Assembly (NCBI GenBank): GCA_902798595.1
Contig: CADBXE010000001.1
Span: 1 to 64,000, forward strand
Source of the DNA: an uncultured Erysipelotrichaceae bacterium
GTDB taxonomy: Bacteria > Bacillota_I > Bacilli_A > RFN20 > CAG-826
Direction of reading: 5' to 3'
Length of the DNA: 64,000 bases
Part shown: piece after piece, positions 60,011 through 64,000 of the stretch
How the letters are laid out: every line of letters begins with the position of its first letter
Position numbering within the stretch: the stretch's first letter is position 1
Notes under the pieces: model-generated
The model's database searches: none
Told to the model about the DNA's origin: nothing
What the model saw: only the letters and a program-made list of their open reading frames with translations
Made by a program: the position numbers and the translations under genes

Positions 60011-60038
60011 ATCATAGACCTTTTACAAAGTAATGCAA
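60011..60038 (-). promoter_or_regulatory. Promoter TTGCAT-16-TATGAT of the permease gene
   Basis: On the minus strand, -35 TTGCAT (60038-60033) and -10 TATGAT (60016-60011), 10 nt before the ATG at 60000. The transcript has a very short leader. Confidence 0.5.
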
Positions 60039-60107
60039 TAGTTTGCAATGAAAAATAGCACAATACGTGCTAATATATTACTAACTAACAAACAAGGAGG
60101 GCTATTT

Positions 60108-61694
60108 ATGAAAAAGTTTTTACGCAACTTATTTTCTGGTTACTTTATTGTGCTGATCATTTTGTTGCTAGAATTGGCTATCTTCATTTTCATTCAGTTC
60201 TTCCTTGAAGATACCGTTGCTTTTATCCTTGGCAAAGCCGAAGAAGATGTCAAACTTACTGTCATACTCGTTTATCTATTGTTAAGAATTGTTGTTTTCT
60301 TTGTCGCCTTTTTCATTTTCTTTAGAATTGTTAATAAACCAGAAGATCCAGAATTCAAGATTCCTTGGATTGTAGGCATGCTTCTTTTACCATTCTTTAC
60401 TTCTGTTGTGTTCTTAATCTTTGGCAACCATGGTTTAAATAAGAGAGATAAGTTAATTATTGGGGCTACCGTTAATGCTTATCGGTCTTATTTCAAACTA
60501 AACAAAAAAGAGATCGCTCAAGTAGGTGAAGAGCTAGATAGGGCATATGGTACTTTTAAATATGTAAAAAATGTCACCAAACTAGGCGCTCATAAAGGTA
60601 ACAGAGTGACCTATTATAAAGACGGAGAAACATTCTTCCCAGAATTAATCGAATCTTTAAAGCTCGCAGAAGAGTTCATCTTTATGGAATTCTTTATCAT
60701 TACAGACGGTAAAGAATGGGATGCTGTTAAAGAGATTTTAATTCAAAAGGCTAACGAGGGTGTTGATGTACGTATTGTTTATGACGATATGGGTTGTAGT
60801 GGCACTATCTCCCCTAAAACACCAAGAATCTTAAAACAATATGGCATCAAGTGTTATAAATTCCATCCGTTTAGACCAATCCTTTCTGGGGTCTACAATA
60901 ACCGTGATCATAGAAAGATTGTTATCATTGACCACAAGATGGCCTTCACTGGTGGTATGAACCTTGCTGATGAATACGCTAATAAAATTAAAAGATTTGG
61001 CTATTGGAAAGATACAATGGTTAAGATTGAAGGCAGCGCAATTAATAACTTATTAGTTATTTTCCTTCAAAACTTTAACTTATGTGCTGGCTGGGTCAGC
61101 AACTTTAATAAGTACTTAGACTATGAATATGAAACATACGACGACGAAGGCTATGTCATGCCATTTGGTGATGGTCCTGGTGGTATTGATAACGCTTTGA
61201 TTGGTGAACAGACATATATCAACATCCTTAACTACGCTAAAGAAAAAGTATATATCTCCACACCATATTTAATCCCAACATATAGCTTATTAGATGCATT
61301 GAGAAACGCTGCGCTTAGAGGTGTAGAAGTTAATCTTATTGTTCCAGGTATTCCTGATAAGAAGTTAGCTTATTGGATGGCCAAGTCTAATTTTAGGTTC
61401 TTATTAGAAGCTGGTGTCAATATTTATACATATACCCCAGGCTTTAACCATATGAAGACCGTTATTGCGGATAACGAATTAGCGTTCGTTGGCACGATTA
61501 ATTTCGATTTTAGAAGCCTTGTGCATCACTTTGAGTGTGGCGCGGTCCTCTATAAATGCAATTGTATGAACGAAATAACTGAAGATTTTGAACAGATGAT
61601 TAAAGTAAGCAAAAAAGTGCCACAGAATTATCGTTTCAGAGGTATTAAGAAAAGTATCTGTAGTGTCCTTAAAATCATCTCCGCCCTCTTCTAA
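60108..61694 (+). CDS. cls: Cardiolipin synthase
   Basis: A 528-aa enzyme with two N-terminal membrane segments and two PLD motifs: HRKIVIIDHKMAFTGGMN (residues ~278-295) and HMKTVIADNELAFVGTIN (~455-472). It joins two phosphatidylglycerols to cardiolipin. AGGAGGG lies 8 nt before the ATG at 60108. Confidence 0.94.
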   Translation: MKKFLRNLFSGYFIVLIILLLELAIFIFIQFFLEDTVAFILGKAEEDVKLTVILVYLLLRIVVFFVAFFIFFRIVNKPEDPEFKIPWIVGMLLLPFFTSVVFLIFGNHGLNKRDKLIIGATVNAYRSYFKLNKKEIAQVGEELDRAYGTFKYVKNVTKLGAHKGNRVTYYKDGETFFPELIESLKLAEEFIFMEFFIITDGKEWDAVKEILIQKANEGVDVRIVYDDMGCSGTISPKTPRILKQYGIKCYKFHPFRPILSGVYNNRDHRKIVIIDHKMAFTGGMNLADEYANKIKRFGYWKDTMVKIEGSAINNLLVIFLQNFNLCAGWVSNFNKYLDYEYETYDDEGYVMPFGDGPGGIDNALIGEQTYINILNYAKEKVYISTPYLIPTYSLLDALRNAALRGVEVNLIVPGIPDKKLAYWMAKSNFRFLLEAGVNIYTYTPGFNHMKTVIADNELAFVGTINFDFRSLVHHFECGAVLYKCNCMNEITEDFEQMIKVSKKVPQNYRFRGIKKSICSVLKIISALF

Positions 61695-61702
61695 ATGGAT
61701 CG

Positions 61703-61740
61703 TTTAAGGTTTATTTAAGGTTAGATATTCATTGTTTAAG
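61703..61740 (+). promoter_or_regulatory. Direct repeats TTTAAGG ahead of the two-component operon
   Basis: TTTAAGG at 61703-61709 and 61714-61720 (11-bp period), with a third TTTAAG at 61735-61740 about two turns later. OmpR-family regulators bind such 11-bp direct repeats, so autoregulation is likely. Confidence 0.6.
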
Positions 61741-61741
61741 T

Positions 61742-62422
61742 ATGAAATTACTCCTAGTGGAAGATTCCTTACAACTTAATAAAGCGCTAACTACCGTCTT
61801 AAAAAGAAACTCATTCGTTGTCGATAGTGCTTTTGATGGTGAAGAAGCTCTCTTGTTTATTGATCAATACAAATACGACATTATCATTCTCGATATCATG
61901 CTTCCTAAAGTTAATGGCTTGGAAGTTTTAAAAATAGCGAGAAGCAAAAAGATTAATACACCAATTATTATGCTTACTGCGAAAAGCACAACTGAAGATA
62001 AGATTGTGGGCTTAGATTTAGGCGCGGATGATTATTTGCCAAAACCATTTAATGTTGATGAACTATTAGCCCGTATTAGAGCGCTTCTCCGTCGTAAACC
62101 TGCTTATGATGAAGTAGAAACATTATCCTTTGGGGATTTAGAGTTAGACATCAATACCCTAATGCTATCCACGAAAGAAGATAAAGTACCTTTGATGAAC
62201 AAAGAAATGCAAATCATGACCTTATTAATGAAGGCTAAAGGTAACGTTGTCTCTTTAGAAACTATTTCTAAGAACGCTTGGGATATTGAATCATATTCCA
62301 CGAGTGAAAATGTTTGGGTCTTTATTTCTTATTTAAGAAAGAAGATTGAAAAGATTAAATCTAGTGTAAAGATTAAATCTATCCGTTACCAGGGTTACTA
62401 TTTGGAGTGCCAAAATGATTAA
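61742..62422 (+). CDS. OmpR-family response regulator
   Basis: A 226-aa regulator. Receiver: acidic pair VEDS, phospho-Asp in IIILDIMLPKVNG (~52), Thr/Ser PIIMLTA and Lys in PKPF. C-terminal winged helix (NKEMQIMTLLMKAKGNVVS, then SYLRKKIEKI). Its end overlaps the kinase start by 8 nt. Confidence 0.94.
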   Translation: MKLLLVEDSLQLNKALTTVLKRNSFVVDSAFDGEEALLFIDQYKYDIIILDIMLPKVNGLEVLKIARSKKINTPIIMLTAKSTTEDKIVGLDLGADDYLPKPFNVDELLARIRALLRRKPAYDEVETLSFGDLELDINTLMLSTKEDKVPLMNKEMQIMTLLMKAKGNVVSLETISKNAWDIESYSTSENVWVFISYLRKKIEKIKSSVKIKSIRYQGYYLECQND

Positions 62423-63809
62423 GAAACTAAGGCTCCGCTTCATATTAAGCGCTCTTTTCTCTATCTTCTTAGTCTTAGCCGCGACCATCGCGGCCATTAA
62501 TGTATCTAACTACGTTCGCGCGGAACGTGATACTGCAACGTTATTGGACCAAGTAGTGGACAGAGAACGTGAATCATTAGTGAAACAAAACTCTTTTGAT
62601 TATGTCAATAGAGGTCAACCAGGTGGTCAAGGTGGTTGGGGTCAACCAGGTCAACCAGGTGGTAACCCTGAAGAACAGCCGGAAAAGCCAGATGAGTTTC
62701 AATTTAAAGAAAGCGATCCCAACAAAGACGATCCACGTGGTCAATATTTCATCACTGTTTTTAATACTGATAGCAGTGTTGAGTATACATACTTCCATAT
62801 GATTTCCGTTGATAAAGAAGCGGATCAACAAATGGCCATCACTGTTTATAACGGCAATAAATTAACAGGCAAAATTGGTAACTATTCTTTTAAGAAAATA
62901 ACCAAAACAGACTACGCTAGACAACATTATTATTCCGCAACATGGAACAACACTGGCTATAGGATGGATTATGAAGAAGTGGATGAACAAGTGCCTTTCA
63001 CCGCGACATATGTTGTGTTCGTGGATACCACTGAAGCAAGCAAATCTTTTGGTAACTGGTTAGCGACCTCAGTTATTATTGCTTTGGTGAGCTATACAAT
63101 TATCGCAACGTTAATCATTGTTTCTAGTCACTTTGTTTTTAGAACTAGTGAAGAATCATATAAAAAACAAAAAGCGTTTATCACCAATGCTTCCCATGAG
63201 CTAAAAACGCCATTAACCATTATTAATACCGATGTTGAGATTCTTAAGATGGACCATGGGGAAAACGAATGGACTGATTCAATCGCTGATCAAGTGAGAA
63301 GATTAACAATGATGACTAATCAATTAGTCACTCTTTCTAGACTTGATGAGGCTAATATGCAAAACTACCCATTCACTGTGTTTTCTATTTCCCAATTAGC
63401 AAAAGAATCCGTGGATGCTTTCTTACCAACATATGAGAAATCTGGTTTTAAATTTAAAAGCGATATTGATGAGGATATAGATGTACGTGCGAACAAATAT
63501 TTAATTAATGAATTATTCTATATCTTCTTAGATAATGCGCTTAAGTACGCAACCCCTAAAGGGGAAATCATCTTCAATGTTAAAAAGACTAATAAGAATA
63601 AATTAGAAATTTTATTCTCTAATGATACTGATGATAAAGAAGTTGATATTAATCAACTCTTTGAAAGATTCTATCGTAGCCCTAAGAACAGCAAAAAAGA
63701 AGGCTCCGGTATTGGTTTAAGTATCGCTAAAGAGATTATTGAACTACATAAAGGTAAAGTATCTGCTTCTTTAAGAAACGGTAAGATTTACTTCAATATC
63801 TCATTCTAA
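62415..63809 (+). CDS. Sensor histidine kinase with Gly/Gln/Pro-rich extracellular segment
   Basis: A 464-aa kinase. Two membrane segments (about residues 8-30 and 216-245) flank an extracellular sensor that begins with a Gly/Gln/Pro-rich stretch (about 62-92) of GQPGG-like units. H-box ASHELKTPLT, N-box NALKYA, G-box GSGIGLSIAKEI. It phosphorylates the regulator encoded just upstream. A 12-bp terminator follows. Confidence 0.92.
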   Translation: MIKKLRLRFILSALFSIFLVLAATIAAINVSNYVRAERDTATLLDQVVDRERESLVKQNSFDYVNRGQPGGQGGWGQPGQPGGNPEEQPEKPDEFQFKESDPNKDDPRGQYFITVFNTDSSVEYTYFHMISVDKEADQQMAITVYNGNKLTGKIGNYSFKKITKTDYARQHYYSATWNNTGYRMDYEEVDEQVPFTATYVVFVDTTEASKSFGNWLATSVIIALVSYTIIATLIIVSSHFVFRTSEESYKKQKAFITNASHELKTPLTIINTDVEILKMDHGENEWTDSIADQVRRLTMMTNQLVTLSRLDEANMQNYPFTVFSISQLAKESVDAFLPTYEKSGFKFKSDIDEDIDVRANKYLINELFYIFLDNALKYATPKGEIIFNVKKTNKNKLEILFSNDTDDKEVDINQLFERFYRSPKNSKKEGSGIGLSIAKEIIELHKGKVSASLRNGKIYFNISF

Positions 63810-63864
63810 AAACAAACTTAACAAAAAGATTTTTGATTTTAATTTCGTTTAAGTTTGTTTTTTT
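63810..63864 (+). terminator. Terminator after the two-component operon
   Basis: AAACAAACTTAA (63810-63821) pairs with TTAAGTTTGTTT (63849-63860), 12 bp, then T-rich. Confidence 0.82.
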
Positions 63865-63940
63865 AATATGGAACTGACAATAGAGGCAAACTATATACCC
63901 AACATCCCTCTTTTGTCGTAACGGAAAGGAGGTCAAATAG

Positions 63941-64000
63941 ATGGACGTTATTACTGTCATGAAACGTTACGAGATGAAGTTTATCCTTACTAAGGAACAG
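63941..64000 (+). CDS. Start of a VTC-domain (polyphosphate polymerase-like) gene, partial
   Basis: The first 20 codons read MDVITVMKRYEMKFILTKEQ before the window ends. The KRYEMKF.L opening matches VTC-domain/polyphosphate polymerase proteins. AAAGGAGGT lies 8 nt upstream. Confidence 0.65.
   Translation, partial: MDVITVMKRYEMKFILTKEQ

Noticed and set aside
1-64000. CRISPR arrays, tRNA and rRNA genes, IS transposases, integrases
   Set aside because: I looked for regularly spaced repeats, tRNA T-loops, rRNA-like sequence and DDE or recombinase motifs and found none. The island therefore shows no visible mobile-element boundary.
1-64000. Mycoplasma-type genetic code (TGA = Trp)
   Set aside because: Trp residues in conserved motifs are TGG and TGA serves as stop, including in several ATGA overlaps.

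Overview
The window is AT-rich, tightly packed DNA from a Gram-positive-type (Firmicutes/Bacilli-like) bacterium using the standard bacterial code: TGG encodes Trp, and TGA is a normal stop, often inside ATGA start/stop overlaps. Arg is mostly AGA. Many lipoproteins carry lipoboxes, Ser-rich linkers, InlB-type B repeats or BspA-type leucine-rich repeats. With a lipoprotein GH10 xylanase, an M6-type metalloprotease and a Feo ferrous-iron system, this suggests an uncultured, anaerobic, gut- or rumen-dwelling member of the Bacilli (Erysipelotrichales/RF39/Acholeplasmatales neighbourhood). That placement is inference; no rRNA or tRNA gene was seen.

Layout. 0.4-6.4 kb: secreted protease, BspA-like adhesin and a membrane protein, separated by two related small-RNA-like elements. 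6.4-12.9 kb: an S-box (SAM-I) riboswitch before an orphan 82-aa protein, two HTH proteins (one followed by a 47-aa acidic Trp-rich protein), a B-repeat lipoprotein and an HNH nuclease. 13.0-26.0 kb: a probable defence island with (i) a fusion of a modified-DNA-reader-like domain, a Nudix hydrolase and a DUF3883 nuclease; (ii) three membrane-anchored HNH nuclease paralogues; (iii) a MazG-like pyrophosphohydrolase coupled to a PD-(D/E)XK nuclease-helicase; (iv) a nucleoside-deoxyribosyltransferase-like/DUF2971/unknown operon; (v) a macrodomain protein. 26-34 kb: lipoproteins, including five tandem paralogues, and the xylanase. 34-42 kb: a STAS-kinase fusion, two paralogous DUF3990/HTH toxin-antitoxin-like pairs, a potassium channel, a CPBP protease and a metal cassette (HMA protein, ZIP transporter, DtxR-family regulator). 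42-48 kb: flotillin, feoA-feoA-feoB and a FeoB-associated protein, sharing an exact operator with the metal cassette. 48-52 kb: a second STAS-kinase fusion next to a PP2C-phosphatase/ATPase fusion. 52-64 kb: a tandem structured repeat, an HTH-pyridoxal kinase-cysteine synthase fusion, a heterodimeric ABC exporter, an ArsB/SLC13-like permease, cardiolipin synthase, a two-component system and the start of a VTC-domain gene.

Three threads run through the window. Many genes have a -10 box ending only 6-10 nt before the ATG, with no Shine-Dalgarno sequence, so they look leaderless. Defence-type nucleases repeatedly sit beside nucleotide- or ADP-ribose-handling enzymes. Several ORFs are unusual multi-domain fusions. 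Gene functions are assigned from motifs read by eye; no database search was possible.
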